Shown here: positions 1 through 6,279 of the stretch, piece after piece
Layout: every line of letters starts with the position of its first letter
Position numbering within the stretch: position 1 is the first letter of the stretch
NCBI GenBank assembly: GCA_903871865.1
Contig: CAIQIL010000381.1
Location: 1 to 6,279 of the forward strand
Length of the DNA: 6,279 bases
Reading direction: 5' to 3'
Source: an uncultured Burkholderiales bacterium
Lineage (GTDB): Bacteria > Pseudomonadota > Gammaproteobacteria > Burkholderiales > Burkholderiaceae_C
The notes under the pieces: model-generated
What the model was told of the DNA's origin: nothing
The model's input: only the letters and a program-made list of their open reading frames with translations
The model's database searches: none
Program-made: the position numbers and the translations under genes

Positions 1-1959
1 ACCGAACTCGAAATCGTCCTCCCCGGCCACACCACGCGGTGGTATGCCCTGTCGGTGCGCCGCATCGGCACCTCGGTGGACCCGCTCGAAGTCATCACCG
101 TGCTGTCGGACATCACCCGCATCCGCGCTCAGCAGCTTGAGCTGGATGCCCTCGGTCGCGACCGCAACCTGATGTTCTCGCTGTCGGGCGTGGGCATCGC
201 TTTCGTCAAAGATGGCCACATCCAAAGTGCCAACCCGGCCATGTCCGACCTGATCGGCGAATCGGACGGCGAACTCACCGGCCGCGCCCTGAGCGAGTTG
301 TATGCCAGCGAGGTGGACCTCAACACCGACGCCGACGTCAACAGCGTGCTGCGCAGTCTGGGCCACTGGCAGGGCGAGCGGGCCCTGCGCGTCACCCCCA
401 CCGGTCTGCCGCTGTGGGCCGAAGTCGCGATGCGACTGGTCAACCCGGTGCGCCCGGAGGAAGGCTTCATCGCCTCTTTCGTGAACGTCGATGACCGCCA
501 CCGCGCCGAGTGGAACCTGACGATGCAGGCCGACCGCACCCGCGCCATCCTCGATTCGGTCTTCGTCGGCATCGTCACCATCGACGTGCATGGCATCGCC
601 TGGATGAACCGCTCCGCGCGCCGCATGTTCGCGGGCGACCTGGCCGATTTCGTGGGCCAGCCCCTGAGTACCGTCGCCACACCCGACCTCGACCACCCCT
701 TCCGCCTGACCGACTACCTCGACGAACTGCAAGACGGCCAGTCCCACACCTTCGAGTGCCAGGTCATGGGCCGCGACGGCCGCGTCTTCTGGGTGGTGGG
801 CAACGCCGTGGTCACGCTGGACGAGCTCGGCCAGCGCCAAGCCACCTACGCCCTGCTGGACATCGACCGGCGCCGCCAGGCCGAGGCCGACTCCGCCGAA
901 GCCCAGGCCACGCTGCAGCGCATCATCAAGATGGCGCCCATGGGCATCCAGCTCATCGACGCCCACGAGCTGACCCTGCTGCAAGCCAACGAAGCCGCCG
1001 CCCCCTTCCTGGGCGCGGACGTGCTCAAGGCCCTGGACCAGCCGCCCGAAGGCATTTACCCCGCCGACCGCGCCCGGCTGATGCGCGCCGACATGCAAAG
1101 CGCCCTGGACAAGGGCAGGCCCCTGCACCGCGAGCACAGCGTGGCCGGCCGCAACGGTAGCCCCCAGATCTGGGACATCAACTACCTGCCGCTGGCCGCC
1201 GAGGGCGAAGTGGCCGACCAGTTGCTGCTGGTGGCCTCCGACATCACCGAGCAGCGCGCGGCCGAGCAGGCGCGCCTGGAAGCCGCGATCGCCCAGCGCG
1301 AGATGCTGGTGCGCGAGGTGCACCACCGCATCAAGAACAACCTCCAGGGCGTGGCCGGCCTGCTGCAGCAGATCGCCGCGCGCAAGCCCGAGGTGGCCTC
1401 GGCCATCTCGGAAGTGGTGGGCCAGGTGCAGGCCATCGCGCAGGTCTACGGCCTGCAGGTGGGCACCGGCGGGCCATTGCGCCTCAAGGCCGTGGTTGAG
1501 GCCATCTCCCTGTCCGTGCAGCGCACCTTCGGGCGCGCCATCCAGCTCGCCGTCGAGGGCAACCTGGCCGGCGACTGGCAGCTGCCCGAAGCCGAGTCCA
1601 TCCCCATCGCGCTGAGCCTCAACGAGCTGCTGACCAACGCGCACAAGCACGGCGTCGGCATGCAGGCGCTGCGTTGCGTCATGGCGGCCAACGAGCAAGG
1701 CGTGCGCATCGACATCCGCAGCCCGGGGCGCTTGCCCGAAGGCTTCAGCCTGGACCGCGTGCCCGGTGGCGTCTCCGGGCTGGGCCTGGTGCGCGCCCTG
1801 CTGCCGCGCCGCAGCGCCAAGCTGAGCATCCAGCAGGACGGCGAAGACGTGCTCACCCGCATCGAGCTCATCCCGCCCGGCATCACCCTGCTGCCCCCTC
1901 CCGTGGCCCCCATGACCGGCGAGCCCGCAGGCCACCAGATCACGCTGTGGCCCCAATGA
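1..1959 (+). CDS. Multi-PAS sensor histidine kinase, HisKA_2 type (5' partial)
   Basis: The reading frame is open from base 1, so the true start lies upstream; 652 residues are visible. Seen: the tail of one PAS/PAC domain (residues 1-45, ending in an SDITR motif), then three more PAS-like domains (about 49-168, 173-293 and 300-420, the last ending SDITEQRAAEQ). A HisKA_2 dimerisation/phosphoacceptor segment follows (about 431-503) with the hallmark REVHHRIKNNLQ; the second His (residue 442) is the expected phosphorylation site. A HATPase domain ends the protein (about 518-626), with an N-box SLNELLTNAHKHG and a G2-like SGLGLVRALL. No membrane segment is visible, so this part should be cytosolic. 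Family knowledge: such kinases autophosphorylate and often pair with ANTAR regulators, as encoded 85 bases downstream. The usual DxGxG G1 box is replaced by IRSPGRLPEG (residues 572-581). The signal sensed cannot be told; the start and any further sensor domains are missing. Confidence 0.95.
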   Translation, partial: TELEIVLPGHTTRWYALSVRRIGTSVDPLEVITVLSDITRIRAQQLELDALGRDRNLMFSLSGVGIAFVKDGHIQSANPAMSDLIGESDGELTGRALSELYASEVDLNTDADVNSVLRSLGHWQGERALRVTPTGLPLWAEVAMRLVNPVRPEEGFIASFVNVDDRHRAEWNLTMQADRTRAILDSVFVGIVTIDVHGIAWMNRSARRMFAGDLADFVGQPLSTVATPDLDHPFRLTDYLDELQDGQSHTFECQVMGRDGRVFWVVGNAVVTLDELGQRQATYALLDIDRRRQAEADSAEAQATLQRIIKMAPMGIQLIDAHELTLLQANEAAAPFLGADVLKALDQPPEGIYPADRARLMRADMQSALDKGRPLHREHSVAGRNGSPQIWDINYLPLAAEGEVADQLLLVASDITEQRAAEQARLEAAIAQREMLVREVHHRIKNNLQGVAGLLQQIAARKPEVASAISEVVGQVQAIAQVYGLQVGTGGPLRLKAVVEAISLSVQRTFGRAIQLAVEGNLAGDWQLPEAESIPIALSLNELLTNAHKHGVGMQALRCVMAANEQGVRIDIRSPGRLPEGFSLDRVPGGVSGLGLVRALLPRRSAKLSIQQDGEDVLTRIELIPPGITLLPPPVAPMTGEPAGHQITLWPQ

Positions 1960-2044
1960 GGGGGTTTTGCGGTTGAACGACTCGCAGTAAACTGCACCAT
2001 TCGGCGGCACATTTGAAGGCTCGCCCCAGCAACACAGGCCCCGC
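1960..2044 (+). promoter_or_regulatory. Intergenic leader before the ANTAR regulator, with a short palindrome
   Basis: This 85-base gap separates the kinase stop from the regulator start. It contains a 12-base inverted repeat GCAGTAAACTGC (1984-1995, 5-base arms around AA). Within it, TAAACT (1988-1993) resembles a -10 box at 4 of 6 positions, but the best upstream match, TTGCGG (1967-1972), is weak and only 15 bases away. No terminator is seen after the kinase, so read-through from the kinase gene is likely; a second, weak promoter is possible. The palindrome could be an operator or a small RNA hairpin. Confidence 0.25.
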
Positions 2045-2755
2045 GTGAATCAAAAAGGCAAAATCCTGGTGGTGGACGACGACCGGCTGGTGCTGGCAAC
2101 GTTGACTCACGGGCTGTCGCAGGCCGGCTTCGAAGTCATCGATGCCGACAACGGCGACGACGCCATCCTGCTGGCGCGCGAGCACCGGCCCGAACTGGCA
2201 TTGCTCGACATCCGCATGGAAGGCAAGTCCGGCTTCGATGTGGCCGCCTACCTGCGCGAGTACCTCCAGACGCCCTTCATGTTCCTGTCGGCCTTTGCCG
2301 ACGAGGGCACCATCAAGCAGGTCAAGGAACTCGGCGCGCTCACCTACCTGGTCAAGCCCCTGGACATCCAGCAAATCGTGCCGGCCGTGGAAGCCGCCTT
2401 TGCCAACCGGCCCAAGGCCCAAGCCGCCGCTCCTGCGGTTCAGGCAAGCGCTGCCAACCCGGCAGGTGCCACCACCGTGGCCACGCCAGCGTCAGCGCCT
2501 CTCAGCGAGGCGACCAAGGCACCTTCTGCCACGCCTTCTGCCGCGGCAGCCACCGCGCCCGCCACCAGCGCAGACCCCCTCACCGCCACCGTGGCCATCG
2601 CCATCGGCCTGGTGATGCACCGCCATTCGCTGACACGCCGCCAGGCCCTGGACAAGCTCTCCCTGCAGGCCCGCCAGGAAAACCTGAGCGTGGCCGCGGT
2701 GTGCGAACGCCTGATCAACGCCCAGGAAGTGCTGGCCGGCCTCGGTTCGCTCTGA
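2045..2755 (+). CDS. Response regulator with receiver and ANTAR RNA-binding domains
   Basis: The product has 236 residues. Residues 5-120 form a CheY-like receiver: acidic pocket D11-D12, phosphoacceptor D55 in LALLDIRM, switch residue S82 in FLSAFAD, and K104 in LVKP. Residues about 122-177 are a low-complexity Ala/Pro/Ser/Thr linker. Residues about 178-232 match an ANTAR domain (AIGLVMHRHSLTRRQALDKL, then A-x2-VCERLI). Known of the family: ANTAR regulators such as AmiR, NasR, EutV and PdtaR bind paired hairpins in nascent RNA and control termination or translation. The start is GTG: the frame has a stop at 1988-1990 and no other start codon before 2045, and the receiver begins at once (KILVVDDD). 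The Shine-Dalgarno match is weak (CAGG, 2035-2038). The preceding HisKA_2 kinase is the probable phosphodonor, inferred from gene order and family pairing. The linker is odd, since ANTAR regulators usually have a coiled coil there. Confidence 0.96.
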   Translation: MNQKGKILVVDDDRLVLATLTHGLSQAGFEVIDADNGDDAILLAREHRPELALLDIRMEGKSGFDVAAYLREYLQTPFMFLSAFADEGTIKQVKELGALTYLVKPLDIQQIVPAVEAAFANRPKAQAAAPAVQASAANPAGATTVATPASAPLSEATKAPSATPSAAAATAPATSADPLTATVAIAIGLVMHRHSLTRRQALDKLSLQARQENLSVAAVCERLINAQEVLAGLGSL

Positions 2756-2790
2756 GCGCCAAGGCATTTGGCGTTGGGCCTGCCAATGCC
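2755..2790. terminator. Hairpins between convergent genes, possible bidirectional terminator
   Basis: CGCCAA (2757-2762) and TTGGCG (2768-2773) form a perfect 6-bp stem with a 5-base loop, extended by a G-T and an A-T pair to 2755 and 2775. A competing stem can form between GGCATTTGG (2763-2771) and CCAATGCC (2783-2790) with one bulged base. The site lies exactly between the stops of the two convergent genes, where a shared terminator is expected. Neither strand shows a T-run after the stem, so it is not a canonical intrinsic terminator; it may instead protect 3' ends or pause polymerase. Confidence 0.4.
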
Positions 2791-2805
2791 ACCCACGCCC
2801 CGTGA

Positions 2806-3867
2806 TCAACCCACCACGGAGCGCTGCGCCTCGACCGTGCAGATCAAGGTGAAGTAGAAACACGCGCCTTGGCCCGGCTGGGCCTCTGCCCACACCCGGC
2901 CACCGTGGCGGCGGATGATGTTACGCACCCCGGCCAGGCCGACGCCCGTGCCCGGGAAATCCTTGGCGCTGTGCAAGCGCTGGAACATGCCGAACAGCTT
3001 GTCGGCGTGCTGCATGTCAAACCCTGCGCCGTTGTCGCGCACGAAATACACGGGTGGGTTGGTGGCGGGCATGCAACCCAGTTCCACCCGGGGCTCGCTC
3101 ACTTTGGCGCTGTATTTCAAAGCGTTGCCCAAGAGGTTTTCCAGCACGCGCCGCACCAGCAAGGCATCGGCTTGTGCACGCAGGCCGTCGGCAACCTGCA
3201 ATTGCACGCCTTGCGCATCGGCCTGCAAGGCCAGCAACTCGGCCCCGACCTCGCGGGCCAACGCGCTGAGGTCGATGTCTTCGCGGGCCAGGCAGGCACC
3301 GGCCAGTTGGGCCTGGGCCAGGACGGCATCGATCATGCCGTTCATGCGGGCCGAGGCGGCCAGAACACGCTCCAGGTGGTCTTGGCCCAGGCGGTCCAGG
3401 TGGCGGCCGTAATCTTCCTTGACGATGCGGGTGAAACCGTCGATGACGCGCAGCGGCGCGCGCAAATCGTGCGACAGGGCATAGCGCAGCATGTCTTGCT
3501 CGACATCGCGCGCGACCTCCGGGCCTGGGTCGGCATGGCTTGCCGCAAGACCTTGTGTGTCTGGCGCCACAGGCGCTTCCATGAGATTGCCAGCGATGTC
3601 AGGGCCTGGATGGGCCACCGATACCGGCAAGGTTTCGGCCACCGGGGCGTCCGCGGGCGGACGCTGAGCCTGCTGTTGCCAAATGCGCGCCAGCCAAACG
3701 CCCTGCACCCACACACCTGCGGCCAGCACATGGGCCCAGGCGGGCGCTTCGGTCAGGCTCAGCCCGAGCAGCACCAAAATACCCGCTGCCCACCAGAATC
3801 CGGTTCCGGCGTGAATCTGCCGCTTGGCGGCATCCAGACCGGATGACAAATCGTGAGGGCTGTGCAT
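2806..3867 (-). CDS. Short membrane-anchored sensor histidine kinase (HisKA-HATPase)
   Basis: The product has 353 residues. Two hydrophobic segments (about 23-38 and 43-60) form a membrane hairpin with almost no periplasmic loop and six Trp between residues 25 and 63. A Pro/Ala-rich linker follows (about 64-120). The HisKA domain (about 122-190) has the H-box YALSHDLRAPLRVIDGF with phosphoacceptor H133. The HATPase domain (about 230-342) shows the N-box ENLLGNALKYS, G1 RDNGAGFD, F-box FGMFQRLHS and G2 GTGVGLAGV, so all catalytic boxes look intact. No PAS, GAF, HAMP or receiver is seen; the sensing part is probably the membrane hairpin itself or a partner protein. The ATG at 3867 is directly preceded by an in-frame TGA, so it is the first possible start; there is no Shine-Dalgarno. 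It converges on the ANTAR regulator and diverges from the next kinase. Its target is unknown; the neighbouring regulator is one candidate. Confidence 0.95.
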   Translation of the reverse strand: MHSPHDLSSGLDAAKRQIHAGTGFWWAAGILVLLGLSLTEAPAWAHVLAAGVWVQGVWLARIWQQQAQRPPADAPVAETLPVSVAHPGPDIAGNLMEAPVAPDTQGLAASHADPGPEVARDVEQDMLRYALSHDLRAPLRVIDGFTRIVKEDYGRHLDRLGQDHLERVLAASARMNGMIDAVLAQAQLAGACLAREDIDLSALAREVGAELLALQADAQGVQLQVADGLRAQADALLVRRVLENLLGNALKYSAKVSEPRVELGCMPATNPPVYFVRDNGAGFDMQHADKLFGMFQRLHSAKDFPGTGVGLAGVRNIIRRHGGRVWAEAQPGQGACFYFTLICTVEAQRSVVG

Positions 3868-3874
3868 TCAAAAG

Positions 3875-3880
3875 ATTGTA
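3875..3880 (-). promoter_or_regulatory. Possible -10 box for the minus-strand kinase, suggesting a leaderless mRNA
   Basis: Read on the minus strand, TACAAT matches the sigma-70 -10 consensus at 5 of 6 positions. Only seven bases (CTTTTGA) lie between it and the ATG at 3867, which would place transcription start at or within a base or two of the start codon. This agrees with the missing Shine-Dalgarno. No good -35 or extended -10 is seen upstream, so the call is tentative. Confidence 0.3.
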
Positions 3881-3926
3881 AGGAGGGATGAAACGGGGTT
3901 TCTTCTGCTGGCTCCGCTTTTCACGA

Positions 3927-3944
3927 TCACGTTAAAGTTCGTGA
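3927..3944. repeat. Inverted repeat TCACG-N8-CGTGA, candidate operator
   Basis: Perfect 5-base arms (3927-3931 and 3940-3944) flank the AT-rich spacer TTAAAGTT. A direct copy of TCACG sits just upstream at 3921-3925. It lies near the middle of the divergent region, where a regulator could act on both promoters. A second short dyad, TGACGATTGTCA, follows at 3951-3962. Confidence 0.3.
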
Positions 3945-3967
3945 GATTTCTGACGATTGTCACCTTA

Positions 3968-3992
3968 TTCCCGCAACATTTTCCGTCGGGAA
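3968..3992. repeat. Inverted repeat TTCCCG-N13-CGGGAA
   Basis: Perfect 6-base arms at 3968-3973 and 3987-3992 surround a 13-base spacer. It could be a regulator site or a hairpin in the leader of the plus-strand kinase mRNA. A smaller alternative hairpin, TTCC-GTCG-GGAA (3981-3992), shares its right arm. Confidence 0.3.
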
Positions 3993-4012
3993 GCATTGAT
4001 TTGCCTGCAGCT

Positions 4013-4033
4013 GGCCGGTGCATTTTTCCGGCC
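4013..4033 (+). repeat. GC-rich stem-loop just before the plus-strand kinase start
   Basis: GGCCGG (4013-4018) and CCGGCC (4028-4033) are perfect 6-base arms around the loop TGCATTTTT. The stem ends 20 bases before the ATG at 4054. If the transcript begins upstream, it would form a stable hairpin close to the ribosome entry site of a gene that lacks a clear Shine-Dalgarno, so it may affect translation. It could equally be a protein-binding dyad. Confidence 0.35.
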
Positions 4034-4053
4034 TTAGTCATACCAACGCCTCC

Positions 4054-6279
4054 ATGCGCACACCCTGGAAAGCCCTGACCCTGATGCTGGCCCTCGCAGC
4101 CCTGTCGGCCGCAGGCTTTGTCTGGGGCCCTGCCGGCGCTGGCCTGGCGCTGGCGGTGCTGGCATCGTCCGGCATTGGCTACCTGGCCAGCCGGCGCCGC
4201 GAGCCGCGCAACGGCGCGCCGATGCGCACGGCACCTGCGCCTGCGTCGCAATTCCCATCTTTCTCGCCGTCGTCTTCGCCGTCCTCCTCGCCATCGTCTC
4301 TGTCCACGACCGTGCCGGAAGCGCCGGTCAGCGCCACCCAGGGCCAGACTGCGGCCGCACGCCGCGCACCGGCCGCAGCGCACACGGCCATGTCCGTGGC
4401 CAAAGAGCTGCGCGCTGACCACGACCGCGCCCCCACCACCGTGCCCCAGTTGGACGCATCGGACAACATCGAGGCGCTCCAGCGCGCCGAGCGCCAGGCC
4501 AGCCTCCTGGCACTGGTGCGCCAGGTCGCCGAAGACGCACGCAGCGCCACCACGTTGGCGCAGGCCATGCACCGGGTCGGTGAAGCCCTGCACGCCCACC
4601 TGGGCTCGCGCGCCTGGATCGCCCTGCGCGTGGAAGGCTGGAACGGCGAATCGGCGCTCTTGCGTCCCTGGACCGACGGCGGCCCAGACAGCAGCGACAT
4701 CATCGACGTCAGCAGCATTGCCACCACCCACCGCGACGACCGCCCCCTGGGCCAGTGCCTGGTGAGCCTGCGCGCCGTGCTCTCGGACCTGAGCGCCACC
4801 TTGGCCCCAGCCGGCACGCCGAATGGGCCTCCCACGGCGGCACCCACGCCCTGGCGAGACGCTGGCACGCGGCGCGTGCTGGCCCTGCCGATTGCCATCG
4901 AGGGCTGGCCACTGGCACTGCTGGAGTTCGACGACCCCCGCCACGCCCACCCCGACCTGGAGCCCGTGCTCGACGTCGCGGCCATCCAGCTGGGTTTCGT
5001 GGCCCAGCGCGAAGCCAACCTGGCGCGCATGGCCAGCCACGCAGAGCACCTCGGCCGCCTGGCCCTGGTCGCTTCGCGCATCAGTTCGGGCGTGGCCATC
5101 ACCGACCGCCACGGCACCATCGAATGGATCAACTCTGCCTTCGTCGCCCTGACCGGCTGGGACGAGGCCCGGGTTGTCGGACGCCGCCTGACCGAGTTGC
5201 TCGCACAGGAAGTGTCTGACGGCGAGGTCGTGGCCGAGCTGGAAGGCCAGCTCTCCCGCGGTGTGCCCTTCCGCCTGTCTTACGAGGCTGGCCGCCCGGG
5301 CACTGGCACCACCACCCGCTACTGGGGCGAGATCGACGCCATCCAGATGCTCGACGAGTCGGGCGGGCGCAGCCAGTACGTCTGCCTGTTCAACGACATC
5401 ACCAAACGCAAGAGCCAGGAGCACGTGCGCGACCAGGAGCGCGAGTTCCTCGAAGCCCTGCTGGGCAACCTGCCCGTCAGCCTGTTCGTGCTGGACCCGG
5501 TCAACCTCAACGTGGTGGCCATCAACCGCTACACCGAGATCGAATTCAAGCTGCAGCGCGACCGCGTGGTCGGGCGCTCCATCGAGCAGGCGCTCGGCAA
5601 GTCGGTGCTGGGCCACGCCCAGCCGCACATGCAGGAAGCCATCGAGACGGGCCAGACGGTCGAGCACGATTTCACCTGGGTGGGCGACGAAGGTGAGCGC
5701 TTCGTCAACGCACGGCACTTCGCGCTGCGCCACAGCAATGGCCGCCCTCGCCTGCTGATTTCGCTGGTGCGCGACATCACGGCCTCGCGCCAGGCCCGCG
5801 CCGACCTGGAAGAGTCCGAGCGCCGCTTCCGCGAGTTGGTCGAGTCCATGGACGACGCCGTCTATGTGTCCACCGAAGACCGCGCCAGCTTCATCTACCT
5901 GAGCCCACGCACCCATGACCTGCTGGGCATGACGGGCGATGACATCGTGGCCAAGCCGGGCAGCGTGCGCGCCTTGATCGTGCCCGAAGACGCCGAGGCA
6001 CTGGCAGCGCAAGAGGCCCTGGAACACGCTGGCCAACCCACCGACGCCCTGCTGCGCATGCAAGTGCCGGGCAAGGGCCTGCGCTGGGTCCGCCACCGCA
6101 CCCGCACGCGCCGCCTGCCCGACGGCCAGGCCCGCATCTACGGCCTGGTCTCGGACGTCACCGACGACCACGGCCAGGCCCTGGAGCTGCAACGTGCCCG
6201 CGACATGGCCGAGGCCGCCAGCCAGGCCAAGAGCCAGTTCATGGCCAACATGAGCCACGAAATCCGCACGCCCATGAAC
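4054..6279 (+). CDS. Membrane-anchored GAF-PAS-PAS-PAS sensor histidine kinase (3' partial, possible hybrid)
   Basis: The frame stays open to the last base; 742 residues are visible. Two hydrophobic segments (about 8-24 and 28-46), followed by RRR, suggest a membrane hairpin with both ends in the cytosol. Next come a Ser/Pro/Ala-rich linker (about 50-135), a GAF-like domain (about 140-320), three PAS domains (about 333-455 ending FNDITKRK, 460-580 ending VRDITASR, 585-705 ending VSDVTDD), a short coiled helix and the start of a HisKA domain with [18 protein letters not shown]; phosphoacceptor H735 is at 6256-6258. This H-box style is common in hybrid kinases, so HATPase, receiver and perhaps HPt domains may follow outside the window; that is inference. 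The ATG at 4054 is chosen because it gives a basic N-terminus before the first helix; an in-frame GTG at 4018 is possible but has no ribosome site. In-frame TGA at 3997 closes the frame upstream. Its ligand and target regulator cannot be told. Confidence 0.95.
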   Translation, partial: MRTPWKALTLMLALAALSAAGFVWGPAGAGLALAVLASSGIGYLASRRREPRNGAPMRTAPAPASQFPSFSPSSSPSSSPSSLSTTVPEAPVSATQGQTAAARRAPAAAHTAMSVAKELRADHDRAPTTVPQLDASDNIEALQRAERQASLLALVRQVAEDARSATTLAQAMHRVGEALHAHLGSRAWIALRVEGWNGESALLRPWTDGGPDSSDIIDVSSIATTHRDDRPLGQCLVSLRAVLSDLSATLAPAGTPNGPPTAAPTPWRDAGTRRVLALPIAIEGWPLALLEFDDPRHAHPDLEPVLDVAAIQLGFVAQREANLARMASHAEHLGRLALVASRISSGVAITDRHGTIEWINSAFVALTGWDEARVVGRRLTELLAQEVSDGEVVAELEGQLSRGVPFRLSYEAGRPGTGTTTRYWGEIDAIQMLDESGGRSQYVCLFNDITKRKSQEHVRDQEREFLEALLGNLPVSLFVLDPVNLNVVAINRYTEIEFKLQRDRVVGRSIEQALGKSVLGHAQPHMQEAIETGQTVEHDFTWVGDEGERFVNARHFALRHSNGRPRLLISLVRDITASRQARADLEESERRFRELVESMDDAVYVSTEDRASFIYLSPRTHDLLGMTGDDIVAKPGSVRALIVPEDAEALAAQEALEHAGQPTDALLRMQVPGKGLRWVRHRTRTRRLPDGQARIYGLVSDVTDDHGQALELQRARDMAEAASQAKSQFMANMSHEIRTPMN
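4264..4299 (+). repeat. Three tandem 12-base repeats coding for SPSS
   Basis: Three adjacent 12-base units (4264-4275, 4276-4287, 4288-4299) each begin TCGCC and encode Ser-Pro-Ser-Ser, residues 71-82 of the membrane-anchored GAF/PAS kinase. Units differ at two to four bases. They lie in the linker between the membrane hairpin and the GAF domain. As a multiple of three, copy number change would alter linker length without breaking the frame. Confidence 0.75.

Larger units (their letters stand above)
3868..4053. promoter_or_regulatory. Divergent control region between two kinase genes
   Basis: This 186-base non-coding stretch is clearly richer in A and T than the flanking genes. It must carry the start signals of both the minus-strand kinase (3867) and the plus-strand kinase (4054). 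It holds four inverted repeats: TCACG-8-CGTGA (3927-3944), TGAC-4-GTCA (3951-3962), TTCCCG-13-CGGGAA (3968-3992) and GGCCGG-9-CCGGCC (4013-4033). Neither gene has a proper Shine-Dalgarno. No strong -35/-10 pair is seen for the plus-strand gene; TTGATT (3996-4001) with TGCATT 17 bases on (4019-4024) is the best and is weak. Confidence 0.5.

Noticed and set aside
1446..2099. A 217-codon open frame on the minus strand
   Set aside because: It crosses the end of the HisKA_2 kinase, the gap and the start of the ANTAR regulator, all well supported on the plus strand. Its product is low in complexity and matches nothing known.
2869..3846. A 325-codon open frame on the plus strand
   Set aside because: It is antisense to the minus-strand kinase, which has all HisKA/HATPase boxes; the plus-strand translation shows no domain or sensible start region.
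3888..3935. A 15-codon plus-strand open frame behind a strong AAGGAGG
   Set aside because: The AAGGAGG (3880-3886) is only one base from the ATG, too close for normal initiation, and no alternative start lies at the right distance. The purine run is more likely the complement of leader sequence of the minus-strand kinase.
4013..4033. Intrinsic terminator or attenuator before the plus-strand kinase
   Set aside because: The GC-rich stem has its T-run in the loop, not after the right arm, so it does not meet the layout of an intrinsic terminator on the plus strand.
1960..4053. ANTAR target motif (paired hairpins with six-base loops, A at loop position 1 and G at 4) in the non-coding gaps
   Set aside because: I looked in 1960-2044, 2756-2805 and 3868-4053. 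The hairpins found have loops of other sizes and do not fit, so no RNA target of the regulator is claimed in this window.
3868..6258. A very long open frame (796 codons) on the minus strand
   Set aside because: It lies antisense to the plus-strand kinase, whose frame shows clear GAF, PAS and HisKA motifs. The antisense translation is rich in Gly, Ala, His, Gln and Arg with no recognisable domain. Long antisense frames are common opposite GC-rich genes.

Overview
This window comes from a GC-rich proteobacterial chromosome. The strong preference for G or C at third codon positions, and the look of the proteins, suggest a betaproteobacterium of the order Burkholderiales, perhaps Comamonadaceae-like. 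That placement is an inference from style, not from a marker gene. The whole window is given over to two-component signalling: three sensor histidine kinases and one response regulator. There are no RNA genes, mobile elements or CRISPR arrays that I can see.

Layout. Bases 1-1959 (+) hold the 3' part of a multi-PAS histidine kinase of the HisKA_2 type; its start lies before the window. After an 85-base gap, bases 2045-2755 (+) encode a response regulator with an N-terminal receiver, a long Ala/Pro/Ser/Thr-rich linker and a C-terminal ANTAR RNA-binding domain. Bases 2806-3867 (-) encode a short membrane-anchored HisKA/HATPase kinase that converges on the response regulator, with a hairpin-bearing 50-base gap between them. 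A 186-base AT-richer divergent region (3868-4053) follows, with several inverted repeats. From 4054 (+) to the window end runs a large membrane-anchored GAF-PAS-PAS-PAS kinase whose H-box lies in the last 50 bases; it continues past the window.

How they may work together. A HisKA_2 kinase next to an ANTAR regulator is a recognised cognate arrangement (EutW-EutV in Enterococcus, PdtaS-PdtaR in Mycobacterium). The likely output of the first two genes is therefore control of transcription termination or translation through RNA binding, not DNA binding. The two further kinases have no partner regulator of their own in view. They may feed into the same regulator or act on one outside the window; the third kinase may turn out to be a hybrid with its own receiver domain.

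The most notable points are the kinase-ANTAR pair, the low-complexity linker where ANTAR regulators usually have a coiled coil, the atypical ATP-binding G1 region of the first kinase, a possible leaderless promoter for the minus-strand kinase, and the dyad-rich divergent control region.
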